64,000 nt of DNA from Adiantum capillus-veneris (GCA_014529385.2 CM043958.1:148773293-148837292), one strand, 5' to 3'; shown: positions 33,701 through 43,902, numbered from the stretch's first letter. A program made the numbers and translations. Notes: generated by a model from the letters alone, not told the origin.

Positions 33701-33964
33701 ACCTTTGTGACTCTTTGAGCAAAAACTGGTACCATTGGGTCAAGGGTGGTTCCTATTCGATGAATATACAATTTTGGAGTGAAATTGACACTGAAACACA
33801 CTCAAAATAAAAAAAATTGGGTAGAAAGCGCAAAAATCGTAGAATTTGACCAAAATTTGAACCTTTTTAACTTTTAGAGAACCAAATCTAAAATTGGGTG
33901 AGAATTGACCTCTGCAGGGCATAAACATTTTGCTGACCAAGTTTCATGCCAAAATGATGTCAAA

Positions 33965-33984
33965 CATGGATTGCGATCCATGTA
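33965..33984. repeat. palindromic motif copy 2
   Basis: ACATGGATTGCGATCCATGT is identical to copy 1, again followed by ACCTTT, 284 bp downstream of it. Confidence 0.8.
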
Positions 33985-34070
33985 CCTTTTGACCATTTAA
34001 GGCTAAGAATTGAACAGTAGATAACTAACAACATTTAGAGCAAATTTTACAAAGGACACCATAGAAAAAA

Positions 34071-34211
34071 TGTCAGGCCAAGGGCCAACCAAGGGGTCAC
34101 GGACTCGGCCAAGGGCCGGCTGCCAGTGGGAAGGGGTCCGAAAGTGGCTAGGAGCCTATTAAAGGGAGGTTGGGCGGATGGACCAAGACCTGGCAGTCCT
34201 CTGGTTTTAGA
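34071..34211 (+). repeat. gypsy 5' LTR
   Basis: It starts TGTCAGGCCAAGGGCC and ends GGTTTTAGA; the usual CA end is missing. GC content is high compared with surroundings. At 141 bp it is far shorter than most gypsy LTRs. No clear TATA box is visible, only CTATTAAAGGG near 34157. Confidence 0.9.
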
Positions 34212-34212
34212 T

Positions 34213-34224
34213 TCGTATCAAAGC
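34213..34224 (+). other. gypsy primer-binding site
   Basis: TCGTATCAAAGC differs from the tRNA-Met-type site TGGTATCAGAGC at two positions and starts one base after the LTR. A further CAGG match follows after two extra bases. Confidence 0.65.
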
Positions 34225-35105
34225 TTCAGGGTATTTTGAGAACTTGGGCATGTTTTTTGCTTGGCTGCATGTGGCATGCACAACCCACAAAGGGAGGAAG
34301 AAGAAGAGGCCGAAGCCCGCGCGTGCAGTAAACCCTAGTCAAGGGCGAGGGTGTCTGACGACCTACACCAAATCGCGTGTTGTTGGGCTCAATGGGAGCG
34401 CAAGGCAAAAGCAGAGACTTTTCATGCTTGGCCCTCCCTCAAAGAGCTGATGTACAGCGAGCTCCATCACCATATTCATGGCGCGCTGTCGGCGACATGC
34501 AGCAGACAGTTTTGCGTTAAAAAAAAAAATTCCCTTCACCTTGGCCAACCCTAATGGCCTAGTTAAGGGACTCTACCCATGGTGCTTGATTTGGCAAGCC
34601 GCGTTTTGCTCTTTGGCTCGAATCCGTTCATCGTGGGCACACAAGCACACAACGGCTGTGGAGTTATACGAATTTTGCAGTCCAAATCTGTTGCAACTCG
34701 GTTTCTACAGTTTACCAAAGCCAGCGATTGGTGGCAAAATTCCCGGACTTGGCTTCTTGCATACGATGCCAGCCAACTCGGTGGTGAAGGTACTTTGCTT
34801 CGTGTCCTCAAGCTTATCATCGGCTGCAATATTTGTCGGAAAATTTCAAGTTCCTCTGGCGTAGTGCATACGATGCAACCCCGCTCGTTGGCAACTCCAA
34901 CTTGATCGAGGCTTTCAAGAGCATCATCGGCTGCAGACTTGATCATTATTTTCCAGCTACTCTTCGTTTTGGATTGACGTTCGCTTTCGAATTCAGCGTT
35001 TTTTCCCATCAAAGGCGTAATTATACGGTTATTGTTAGCAACCTGCTACGAGCTCGTTGGAATTCAGGTATTCTTCTTTCTTTTCTCGCACAGTACATCC
35101 ACAGC
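34225..35105 (+). other. gypsy untranslated leader
   Basis: No coding is expected here and none is supported. Overlapping short frames on both strands have no motif. An open frame extends from 34833 into gag, but the first residues with gag-like composition begin at the ATG at 35106. Confidence 0.5.
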
Positions 35106-36420
35106 ATGGATTCAGACATAGATATGCATCATGCATTTGATTTCGAGCAGTCCGCACCCGTTTCGTCTGCCGATGCCACGCAGACGGTTCCTCTCACGGA
35201 GAGTAATTGTGCCACAATGGCGACAGACGATGCGTATGAGTTGCTGGACATGCAAGATTTCCATGCATTGCAAACATGCATGACTGTGCTTGAAACGAAT
35301 TTTGCACAATTAAATCAGAATGTCACAGCATTATCTGATTTGATTAAGTTGCATATGCGGCAGCAGACCATGGGCCCTGCCAGTCAGCCAACTCAGGAGC
35401 ACGGCTCCACACCAGGCCAAGGGCCGGCTGCTGGGAAAGGCCCTCCTCTGGGACCGCTGCACTCTCTGACCCAAAAAGAGGTGGACGATTTGTTGAAAAA
35501 TACAAAGCCACCAATTTTTTGGGGAGAAGAGCGTGAGCGAAACAAGGACACCGTGAATATTTTTCTCAGTAAGTGGGATGGTATTCATGACCTTAGACGT
35601 ACCCAGGATGCAGCCAAGGTGCTGCAGACAAGTCTGACTTTGGACAGCAAGGCCTACAAATGGTGGATGTCTCTCAAGGAGAAGGGCATGCAGCCAAGGT
35701 GCTGCAGACAAGTCTGACTTTGGACAGCAAGGCCTACAAATGGTGGATGTCTCTCAAGGAGAAGGGCATGCTACCACAGACTTGGGCAGCTTTTGAGACT
35801 GTCTTCAGGAAGGAATTTCTACCTACCAATGAGAAGGATAGAAATTGGACCGCCTGGGACGAATGTTCTATGCGCCAGCATAAAACATTATTGGAATATA
35901 TTTCCCATTATCAGGATGTGATCCTCAAGCTGGAAGGGATGGATACCTTTCAGCAGGTGCGTGGGTTCATCCGTGGGTTAACTCCCGAGCTTAAGAAGCA
36001 CGTTAAAACCCAGGATCCACAAACACTTGAGGACGCAATAGTGCAAGCTCACATCCATGATGATCCCAATGATCGGGCATTGCATAGTTCGCATGTGCAT
36101 GGCACTACACCTGTTTCAACACGTCCACAGCAGGTGCATCATAAAAGAAAAAATGTCTCTACTGCATCAGAGACCTCCAAAAAGCCCAAGGGGTCTAGAG
36201 GTCCTCTCTCAACGGAAGAATTTGAGAAATCCAAAAAGGAAAAGTTGTGCTTTAAATGTTTGGGAACTGGACATAGCAAAAAGGATTGTCCCAAGGGGAA
36301 ATCTGCTGCTCAAGACAAGGGGGAGGAAAAACGAGTGTACATGGTGCAGCTTTTACCTCTTGAATCCTCTTCCCAGTTTGCTAATGTGGAAGTAACACAC
36401 ACCGAGGCGGTGCATGAGTG
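35106..36420 (+). pseudogene. gypsy gag, broken by an 80-bp duplication
   Basis: The frame starts MDSDIDMHHAFDFEQ, followed by a coiled-coil-like region, a Gly/Pro-rich stretch (GQGPAAGKGPPLGPL) and a capsid core containing PPIFWGEERERNKDTVNIFL. At 35688 an exact 80-bp copy shifts the frame. The continuation runs as LDSKAYKWWMSLKEKGML, WDECSMRQHKTLLEYISHY and GFIRGLTPELKKHVKTQDP. The zinc knuckle CFKCLGTGHSKKDC (36249-36290) is an intact C-x2-C-x4-H-x4-C. Gag would package element RNA. Apart from the duplication it is well preserved. Confidence 0.9.
35608..35767 (+). repeat. exact 80-bp tandem duplication in gag
   Basis: Two units start ATGCAGCCAAGGTGCTG at 35608 and 35688 and appear identical throughout. 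A third ATG follows at 35768. Eighty is not a multiple of three, so gag changes frame. Confidence 0.92.
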
Positions 36421-36900
36421 CTGTATCACGGCCTCCATGTGGCAGCAGACTTTCGGACCACATGAGTTGGTGCGTATGCATGGCTCTATCCAAGGGCACA
36501 AGGTGCGGATCTTGGTAGACGATGGTGCGTCGCACAATTTCATCAATTATAAATTGGTGAAATGACTCAAATTGCCCCAAACCCCGAGTTCCCATCGCTA
36601 CAAGGTAGCAATGATTAACGGCCATGATGCTGAGATATGGGAAACTCAGGTTAAAGATGTACCTCTAGAAATTCAAGGATACCGCACCTCTTTGGATTTC
36701 CAAGTCATGAATATGGAGAGGGGAGATGTGGTTCTTAGTCGTAAATGGTTGCATAGTTTAGGATCATCCCTTAGACGTAGCTATGAGCATAATAGTCTAA
36801 TGTTCAAATCCAATGGTGTGCACGTGCTGCTGTTGGGGGAGAAGGATGTACCTTCCTCACCACTTATTTGTACAGCTAAGCTTATGAAGCTCGCTTCTGA
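36421..36900 (+). pseudogene. gypsy protease, one stop
   Basis: The active site reads ILVDDGASHNFI (36510-36545). D-S/T-G is expected and D-D-G is found; the catalytic Asp is present next to an extra Asp. TGA at 36563-36565 ends the frame, followed in the same frame by [20 protein letters not shown]. The second lobe shows [14 protein letters not shown] (about 36725-36765), where V-L-G-x-x-W-L is usual. The TGA fits a CGA-to-TGA change. Confidence 0.85.
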
Positions 36901-37960
36901 TGATGCAATAGAAGAACTCTTTTTGTGTTACTCACTGTGCCATTTTATTTCCAATGTGGATGATGTTCTTAATGATGATAAAGTTTTGAATAAAACTTCC
37001 TCAACACCGCATTCTTCTCTCTCTCTCTCTCTTCTTCTAGCTATGTCTACTAATTCAAAACAAGCAAATGTTGCTAATGAATTAAAGGAACTTTTAAGGG
37101 AATTCAAGGATGTTTTCCCAGATGATTTACCACTAGGGCTACCGCCGACACGTTCTGTGCAACATGACATAGAAGTGGTTGCAGGCAGTAAGCCAGTGAG
37201 TAAACCGCCTTACCGAATGAGTCATTCTGAGGCTGCTGAGGTGGAACGTCAGCTTGCTGACTATCTCAGTAGAGGGTTTATTCAACCAAGTTCTTCACCA
37301 TGGGCCTCTCCCATTCTCTTGGTGAAGAAAAAGGACGGTAGTATGCGCATGTGCGTAGATTACCGTGGATTAAATGCGGTTACTATTAAGAACAAGTACC
37401 CATTGCCACCAGTAGATGAGCTGTTTGATAAGCTCACCCACGCTTGTATATTTTCAAAGATTGATTTCAGATCTGGGTATCATCAAGTACGCATCAGGCT
37501 TGCGGATATACCCAAAATAGCATTTCGAACAAGGTTTGGACATTATGAGTTTTTGGTGATGCCCTTTGGGTTAACCAATGCTCCAGCTACGTTCATGACA
37601 CTCATGGATAGTGTCTTGAGACCGTACTTGTAAAAGTTTGTTATCGTTTTTCTAGATGACATTCTTGTTTATAGTGCCACTGAGGAAGAGCACTTAGCAC
37701 ATTTGAAACAAGTGTTTCATTTGTTACGCCAAAATCAGTTATATGCCAAGGAATCCAAATGTGATTTTCTCAAGGAGGAAATTCACTACTTGGGGCATGT
37801 TATTTCGGCTGCAGGGTTACACATGGATCAATCCAAGGTGGATGCCATTCGGAGGTGGCCCTCTCCCAAAAATTTGGAAGAGCTCCAGATTTTTTTAGCC
37901 TTTGCAGGTTTTTATCGTCGATGCGTTAAAAACTATGCCCATATTGTTGTTCCCATGACA
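36900..37960 (+). pseudogene. gypsy reverse transcriptase, one stop
   Basis: RT copies element RNA into DNA. Motifs are [20 protein letters not shown] (37140-37200), [20 protein letters not shown] (37280), [20 protein letters not shown] (37345), [15 protein letters not shown] (37450, first catalytic Asp), [15 protein letters not shown] (37550) and, after a TAA at 37631-37633, VIVFLDDILVYS (37640-37675) with both catalytic Asp intact. LGHVISAAGLHMDQSKVDAI follows near 37795. All catalytic residues are present; only the stop breaks it. Confidence 0.92.
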
Positions 37961-38440
37961 GATCAACTGAAAGCCAAGGTCAAGACCTTTCAGTGGGGAT
38001 TAGAACAACAGCAAAGTTTTGACAAACTTAAGGACACATTAGCCACATCTCCTGTTTTGGCTATTGTGGATCCCTTAAAGCCATTCGTTTTGGAAATGGA
38101 TGCTAGTAATCGTGCGATTGGAGTAGTCCTTATGCAGGAGGGAAGGCCAATTGCATTTGAAATCAAGAAGCTAGATTCAGCACAGCAGAATTACTCTGCT
38201 TACGAACGAGATCTCTATGCAATAGTGTCTACTTTAAAGACATGGCGACATTATTTATATGGTGCATAGTTTGAGATTGTGTTCGACCATGAAAGCATCA
38301 AGTGGTTCACACAACAAAGTGATTTGAAGGGTCGCAAGGCCAGGTGGGCTGAGATTCTTCAGGAGTATGATGCCAAGCTACGATATCGCAAAGGGCGGTA
38401 CAATGTAGTGGCTGATGCTCTCAGCCGAATGCCAGAGATC
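37960..38440 (+). pseudogene. gypsy RNase H, one stop
   Basis: PFVLEMDASNRAIGVVLMQE (38080-38140) holds the first catalytic Asp. RPIAFEIKKLDSAQQNYSAY and YAIVSTLKTWRHYLYGA follow, then TAG at 38267-38269. In the same frame come FEIVFDHESIKW and RKGRYNVVADALSRMPE (38390-38430) with the final Asp. The protein removes the RNA strand during reverse transcription. The stop fits CAG-to-TAG. Confidence 0.9.
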
Positions 38441-39610
38441 AACTCTCTCCTTTTCACGGAATTGCGGAGTGAGTTTTTGGCATCTCTCAAAGGTAAGTGC
38501 GAGCATGATACTGCATACTCCAAGGTGTGGAGCTATGTTAGAAAGAGGGATCCTTCTCACTCCAATGTTGGTAGTGGTTTTGTTTCCTCCACACACAGTT
38601 CTCCTCTTTCGAGTGATGAACTGCAGAGATGGAAGAATTTTTCCATAGATGATGGGTACCTACTCCACAAGGGGAGAGTGTGTGTACCGACGGACGCGGA
38701 CATTCGGCGCCAAATTCTTTATGAATGTCACGATAGTCCAAGTGCAGGGCACCCGGGAATTAAGAAAACTTATGCACTCGTAAGACGACAGTTTTACTGG
38801 CCAGGTTTGCATGGGTATGTTCAAGACTATGTCTTGCATTGCCAAAAATGTCAAGTTAATAAAGCAGAGCGCCTGAAAGCAGGAGGACTCTTACATTCTT
38901 TAGAGATTCCCAATAGTAAATGGGAAAGTATCTGCATGGATTTTATTGTGGGTTTACCAACCACTATTCGAGGACATGACTCGGTATAGGTGGTCGTAGA
39001 CCGGTTGACTAAACTTTGTCGGTTTATTCCAACCAAGTCAACCATTAAGACTCCAGAATTAGCGAAGTTATTGTGGACAATCTTTACAGGTTGTATGGAT
39101 TGCCAAGTAACATTGTGAGTGATTGTGATCCCAAGTTTAACAGTCATTTTTGGAGGGCTGTTTTTAAATGATTGGGTACACAACTTAATTTAAGTACGGC
39201 TGATCACCTTGAAACAGATGGTCAGATGGAATGAGTCAACCAAGTGCTAGAGGATATGCTATGAGCATACGTTAGCAAGAAGCAATCCGATTGGGAAGAT
39301 TATCTTCCTATTCTTGAGTTTGCATATAATAGTGCTAAGCATGTTACAACTGGTTTTAGTCCATTCATGCTTATGTATGGTTTTCAACCTAGATTACCAG
39401 TGACGGTGGGGTTGGCAACTGAAAAGCTCCAACAGGTCAAGGAGTTCCTCCAAGATCATATGGAAATGCTGAGACTTGCTCGTCAAAATGTTCGACAAGC
39501 ACAGGATCGGTATAAGAAGTATGTTGATGAGAAACGTCGGCAAGTTACCTTCACGGAAGCGGAAGAGGTATTTTTGCGTGTGCCAGAGCATTCAGAAAGT
39601 CTGAAGATTG
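38440..39610 (+). pseudogene. gypsy integrase, four stops and a frameshift
   Basis: The H2C2 zinc domain is HDSPSAGHPGIKKTYALVRR with CQKCQVNKAER (38729-38870). The core has ESICMDFIVGLPTTIRGHD (38930, first Asp), then TAG at 38987 where Trp is usual. Next come VVVDRLTKLCRFI, a one-base deletion near 39070, YGLPSNIVSDCDPKFNSHF (second Asp, about 39095-39145), TGA at 39169, LETDGQME (catalytic Glu), TGA at 39232 and TGA at 39262. Then SDWEDYLPILEFAYNSAKH and FMLMYGFQPRLPVTVG. Most stops are single transitions from CGA or TGG. Confidence 0.9.
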
Positions 39611-40006
39611 GGGCCTACACCCAAATTATCTCCACGTTATTGTGGGCCATTCAAGATACTCAAGCGAGTTGGAGATAGGGCCTACAAACTTGAGTTACCT
39701 GTGCACTCTCGTGTCCATCCGGTATTTCATGTAAGGCGTTTACATAAACGCTTGCATGGGGACGACAATGTTATCGGCCAGCAAATATTGGTTGATTTCA
39801 CTGAACCTCCCATTCCACCGCATGAACTTGAACGCATTTTAGATTTTCATGAACTTCGTACTCGTCATCATGTACGTAGTCAAGCTTTAGTCAAGTGGAA
39901 AGATCGCCATGAAGAGGGTGCCACTTGGGAAAACATTAGTGTTCTTAAGAAGAAATTCCCCACTTTTGTTTTCGAGGACGAAAACGCTTCTCCAAGGGGG
40001 GAGTAA
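39600..40006 (+). CDS. gypsy integrase C terminus and chromodomain
   Basis: A one-base insertion in a G run (about 39610-39613) moves the reading frame. The open part then reads PTPKLSPRYCGPFKILKRVG, AYKLELPVHSRVHPVFHVRR, and the chromodomain-like ELERILDFHELRTRHHVRSQ with ALVKWKDRHEEGATWENISV. Chromodomains steer integration to chromatin with specific histone marks and define the chromovirus branch of gypsy. The frame stops just before the polypurine tract. It is listed as CDS because this part is uninterrupted, but it has no start of its own. Confidence 0.85.
39994..40006 (+). other. gypsy polypurine tract
   Basis: AAGGGGGGAG followed by TAA lies immediately before the 3' LTR start TGTCAGG at 40007. 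It overlaps the stop codon of the polyprotein. Confidence 0.85.
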
Positions 40007-40147
40007 TGTCAGGCCAAGGGCCCACCAAGGGGTCACGGACTCGGCCAAGGGCCGACTGCCAGTGGAAAGGGGTCCGAAAGTGGCTAGGAGCCTATTAAAG
40101 GGAGGTTGGGCGGATGGACCAGGACCTGGAAGTCCTCTGGTTTTAGA
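40007..40147 (+). repeat. gypsy 3' LTR
   Basis: 141 bp with five differences from the 5' LTR, none an insertion or deletion. Followed by AAAAA. Confidence 0.92.
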
Positions 40148-40311
40148 AAAAAATTCAAAAACATTGACCAAATTATCAAAAAACGAGTAGCTACTCAAAA
40201 ATGGCAAGGCAAACACAAAAAATTGCTTTTGAATTTTTCAAATGCAGGTGGAGTAAACTAATGAGACTGCAAGTAATCATCAAGCCAAATTTGGGGTCTA
40301 GATCTGATGGA

Positions 40312-40331
40312 ACATGGATCGTGATCCTTGT
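40312..40331. repeat. palindromic motif copy 3
   Basis: ACATGGATCGTGATCCTTGT followed by ACTTTT. With the nested element and one target copy removed, it lies about 265 bp after copy 2. Confidence 0.75.
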
Positions 40332-40596
40332 ACTTTTTCTAATTTTTTGGACAGACACTTGTAGTAGAGACCATTGCAAATAAAACTTCTAAAAGCAAGG
40401 TAGCCAAAAAAATATCAAAAGGTAGCTCAAAAGAGGATAAGAGCACGTAAAGTCCAAAAACCACCACCAAGAAAACCTAGGGTTTGACTTTTGGGTGACC
40501 TAAAATGATTCAAATCACATAAAAACCATATTGGTGGGATCAGAGGACTAAGGGGGAAGACGTGTACCAAGATCCAATGAGATCTGACACAAAGGT

Positions 40597-40616
40597 ACAT
40601 GGATCGTGATCCATGC
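40597..40616. repeat. palindromic motif copy 4
   Basis: ACATGGATCGTGATCCATGC, 285 bp after copy 3. Confidence 0.75.
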
Positions 40617-41224
40617 TCTGTGTCACAGATGAGCCCAGATTCTTTCCATAGCTAGCATTAGTCACTAGAAGCATAGCATTCTTTTCAAAATTGAAATTTG
40701 GAGTTTATTTGTGGACATTACAAGAAAACCAAGAATTTCTGCCATAGTTGCGATAAAAATTTACTGAGTTGAGATTTTGACTAACAAAGCGGATGTAAAC
40801 TCATAGCCACCAAGCAATTTTTGTACAGACTACAAGAGCTAGAGTGTGCATCTCAAAATGATTTCAACTGAAGTATTTGGATGCATCACAAAAGGTGACA
40901 TGTCAGAGTTTTGCAAGAGTACTTTCTTGACGATCAAGTAGAGTCAGATTAGAAACCCTATTGTTAGAGACCAAGTTAGCCATATATCAAGAGAAGAGAG
41001 TTTCAATCAAGGACCATTATCGACCTTAGAGCTGATCATAGAGCTCGAGGAAATTATTTTTGATACTTCTTCAGAGAGATCTTACACCTATATGGCTAAT
41101 AGATTCAAGAGTGTGAGCTTCAAAGAGGAAACAACATAGGAGTATGAACATTCCAACAAGCACCAACCATGAAAATTTTGCATTTGAAATTTTAATTTGA
41201 AAATGAATAGGGTGCTAAGATTTT
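40617..41224 (+). other. leader of the old element, unassigned
   Basis: AT-rich, with short interrupted frames. A plus-strand frame near 40985-41110 (LSTLELIIELEEIIFDTSSE) may be the decayed N-terminal part of the following protein. No known motif. Confidence 0.35.
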
Positions 41225-41780
41225 CAAAGATCATATGGATCGCTATTGTGTCAAATTAGAGGAGAGACCTACCGAGTTCAACCTTACATAGTTCTTGTGG
41301 ACTATAGTGGCGATCAATACTTTGATGATAAGGTAACCATGTATTTAAATGTGCAAAATCCCTATATTGTGGACAAGTGGGGGTTAACAAGCACCAAAGA
41401 TAAGGTTGATGTTGAGCCTGAAGAAAAGCTGCCAAAGCTGGACGTTCCTAATGTGAAGCTTAGGCGAGTGAAAATGGAAATTGGAGTCAACACTGACAAC
41501 ATACTTGTTGGTTTTTACAAGTATGACAATGGAGAAAAAATGCTCTACTATAAGTGTGATGAGCCCAACATTGGAGAATGAACGTAGCTGAAATGCTTAT
41601 ATTTTTTCACATACAAGGAAGGTAGAGATACCCAAGTGGGTAATGCTTGATAACTACGGACGATAGTACTTTGTTGTAGACCGCAAGGATCTGGAGAGAT
41701 ATACATACTTTGGAGGACCTCTGCATTAGTACTATGTCACTCTTGATACACATAGACCAATCATCTCTAAAACAAGGTGA
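41225..41780 (+). pseudogene. aromatic-x-D-x-x-G repeat protein remnant (unknown function)
   Basis: I do not recognise this protein. The open frame 41246-41581 contains LVDYSGDQYFDDK (41294-41332) and FYKYDNGEKMLYYK (41513-41554). After its stop, another frame continues VMLDNYGR, a TAG, then YFVVD (41640-41681) and GGPLH, a TAG, then YYVTLD (about 41720-41755). A partial copy DHMDRYCVKLEE precedes it near 41229-41265. The shared pattern is aromatic-x-D-x-x-G-x-x-Tyr, suggesting short beta-hairpins. The same pattern recurs in the 46.5-48.5 kb protein of the neighbouring element, so the gene belongs to this retroelement group. Confidence 0.5.
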
Positions 41781-41933
41781 GAAACCATGAGAGTCATGAG
41801 TCCTATGAGAACTAGAGTGGAAGATTCATTTAGTCGAACATATTTTTTATGTACCTAGAACGATGGGATCCTTAGGTTCAAGGTTTCCAATGACCATGCA
41901 CTGTGGAAATGAGGATCCATAAATGATTCACAC

Positions 41934-42955
41934 TACAAGGGTTCTAGATACCTGGACTGAAGCTAGAGATGTAAGACCCTATGAGAGAGAAACTGATCAA
42001 ACTCCCACTAGAGCACCTATCACTAGATATGAAGCAAGAGATTTGGTATTAGGGGAGCCTAGAATGATGAAAATGGTAGCAAAAACATGAAGAATGCGAC
42101 CATCTCAAGTGCCAAAATGTGTTTCCAAAAATTAGAGTGGGTCAGGAGATCCACACACACATGTTTCACTCTTTAAGCAAGTCCTAATAGTTAAACAAGT
42201 CGTGGATTTCTACACTCAATTCGAAGGATATGGATTGACCTTGTAAGGAACAACATTGACTTGTTTCCGGCCATTGAACAACAAAGAATTTCCTAGAAAT
42301 CGATCAACTCTTGCAAGATTTTCCCAAGGAATTCTCCAAAAGAGGAATCAAGCACAATACAATTTCTCAAATCTATGTCTTGAAGCAAAAGGAGAGAAAA
42401 AATGTAAAGGAATCTTTGCTTTGCTTCGAATAATATATCAAGAGATGTCCTATGCGAGGGTTCTAGGTACCTGGACCAAAGCTAGAGATGTAAGACCCTA
42501 TGAAAGAGCAACTGATCAAACTCCCACTAGAGCACTATCACTGTATATGAAGCGAGAGATTTTGTACTAGGGGAGCCTAGAATGATGAGAGTGGTAGCCA
42601 AAAGATGAAGAATGTGACCATCTCAAGTGTTAAAATGTGTTTCCAAAAATTAGAGTGGGTCAGGAGATCCATACATACATGTTTCACTCTTTAAGCAAGT
42701 TTCTACATTCAATTCAAAGGATATGGATTGACCTTGTAAGGAGCAACATTGACTTGTTTCCAGCCATTGAACAACAGAGATTTCCTAGAAATCGATCAAC
42801 TCTTGCAAGATTTTTCCAAGAAATTCTCCAAGAGAGGAATCAAGCACAATACAGTTTCTCAAATCTATGTCTTTAAGCAAAAGAAAGGCAAAAATGTGAA
42901 GGAATCTTTTCTTTGTTTCAAATAATATATTGAGATATGTCCTATGCGAGAGTTA
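41934..42955 (+). repeat. tandem duplication of about 520 bp
   Basis: GGGTTCTAGATACCTGGACT (about 41938) and GGGTTCTAGGTACCTGGACC (about 42459) start two long units. Both contain GCTAGAGATGTAAGACCCTATGA, ATTAGAGTGGGTCAGGAGATCC, GGATATGGATTGACCTTGTAAGG and TTTCCTAGAAATCGATCAACTC in the same order. The copies differ by a few percent plus small gaps. They carry decayed coding such as FPRNRSTLARF with ERNQAQY, which I cannot assign. Confidence 0.8.
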
Positions 42956-42979
42956 CCGCAAGATGATTGTTTGGTGGAC

Positions 42980-43900
42980 TGTTGACTAAGTCAACGTCAG
43001 TTAACAGAAGCTTCCAAAGACCGAAGACGTACGGATGCACATTGAGGATGAATATGAATAAGCGGTAAAGATTGGAGGTACACATTTTTCACGTTTTCCC
43101 AAAATGGTCACGTATTGTAAATTCCCGATTTATTTCAAGCCATTGTAATATTTTAATGTGTTACGGGCTCAATGGGAGTTCCAAGCTATAAAGAACAGGT
43201 CAGTTAGTGTACCTAGGTTGCTAATCAGTAAATGGTGGAGCCCTAAAGGCCTTGGGCGCCCGAACATTGCATATTTTTACCCTAGATACATAAGGCAGTG
43301 TGTAAAGAAATTAGGATTCTCAAGCTCATTTGTTGAGAGAACTCTTTGGTGAGAGCTCTTGAGGTGTGTGGCTATGGAGTCCTTGAGCTTCCCCTTGCTC
43401 ATGAGACTTGATTAACACTAATCAATGATTCATTCTCTTTCACTATGCCTCTCTCATGCTTCTTATGATTGCCTATGATGCTTAGATTAGCTAGATCTTA
43501 ACTAATTAGTGGTTAATCCCGCTCTAATCTTGTGTGATTGCCCTCTTTTGCTTGTGTGTGCATGTAGGTTTGATTGGAGTGTGGTGCTCAATAGATCTAT
43601 GTGTGTGTGTTTGTGATTAGTGTGTTACACATTAGAATTAGTGTTGTGTGCGTCTTGCAATCGTAGTGTGTGTGATTGGGTTGATTGGAGGTGAAGAGAA
43701 GTGGATATGGATATTTCCCTTCATTGTGGCTTAGCTCCTCCATAGGCTGAGAAGCTCACTTCGTAGAGTTAACCATTTTTGTTGCCACGATTAGCTCACT
43801 AACCGTGTGAGTGTTTCCATGTCCTAGCCGGGTAGCTCATCCCCCCGTATTGACAATTTTATTGGTCATTGGAGCTATTGCAACGATGGAACCCCCAACA
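42980..43900 (+). repeat. 5' LTR, 921 bp
   Basis: Starts TGTTGACTAAGTCAACGTC and ends ACCCCCAACA. The first 27 bases form an inverted repeat, perfect in the 3' copy (arms TGTTAACTGA and TCAGTTAACA). Internal landmarks shared with the 3' LTR include CCAAAATGGTCACGTATTGT and CCTTGGGCGCCCG. CATATTTTTACCC may be a weak TATA region. Confidence 0.88.
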
Positions 43901-43902
43901 TT

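Larger units (their letters stand above)
34071..40147 (+). mobile_element. complete chromodomain Ty3/gypsy element with 141-bp LTRs
   Basis: Two 141-bp LTRs (34071-34211 and 40007-40147) differ at five positions by my count. The 5-bp sequence AAAAA lies on both sides (34066-34070 and 40148-40152), consistent with a target duplication although low in complexity. A primer site follows the 5' LTR and a polypurine tract precedes the 3' LTR. Between them lie gag, protease, RT, RNase H, integrase and chromodomain. Total length is 6.08 kb. It is structurally complete but coding is broken by one 80-bp duplication, two single-base shifts and seven stops. Confidence 0.93.
33141..42979 (+). mobile_element. 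old tRNA-Asp-primed LTR element carrying a nested gypsy
   Basis: A leader with a tRNA-Asp-like primer site, a set of evenly spaced palindromes, a coding remnant of the aromatic-x-D-x-x-G repeat protein (41225-41780) and a large tandem duplication (41934-42955) run on the plus strand. They are interrupted by the complete element at 34071-40147, whose target duplication proves insertion. No RT or integrase of its own is visible. Its 3' LTR is missing, because the LTR at 42980 takes over. Confidence 0.55.

Noticed and set aside
40716-40732. CATTACAAGAAAACC as a second CACTA terminus
   Set aside because: It differs at a key position, lacks subterminal repeats and a partner end, and lies within the leader of another element.
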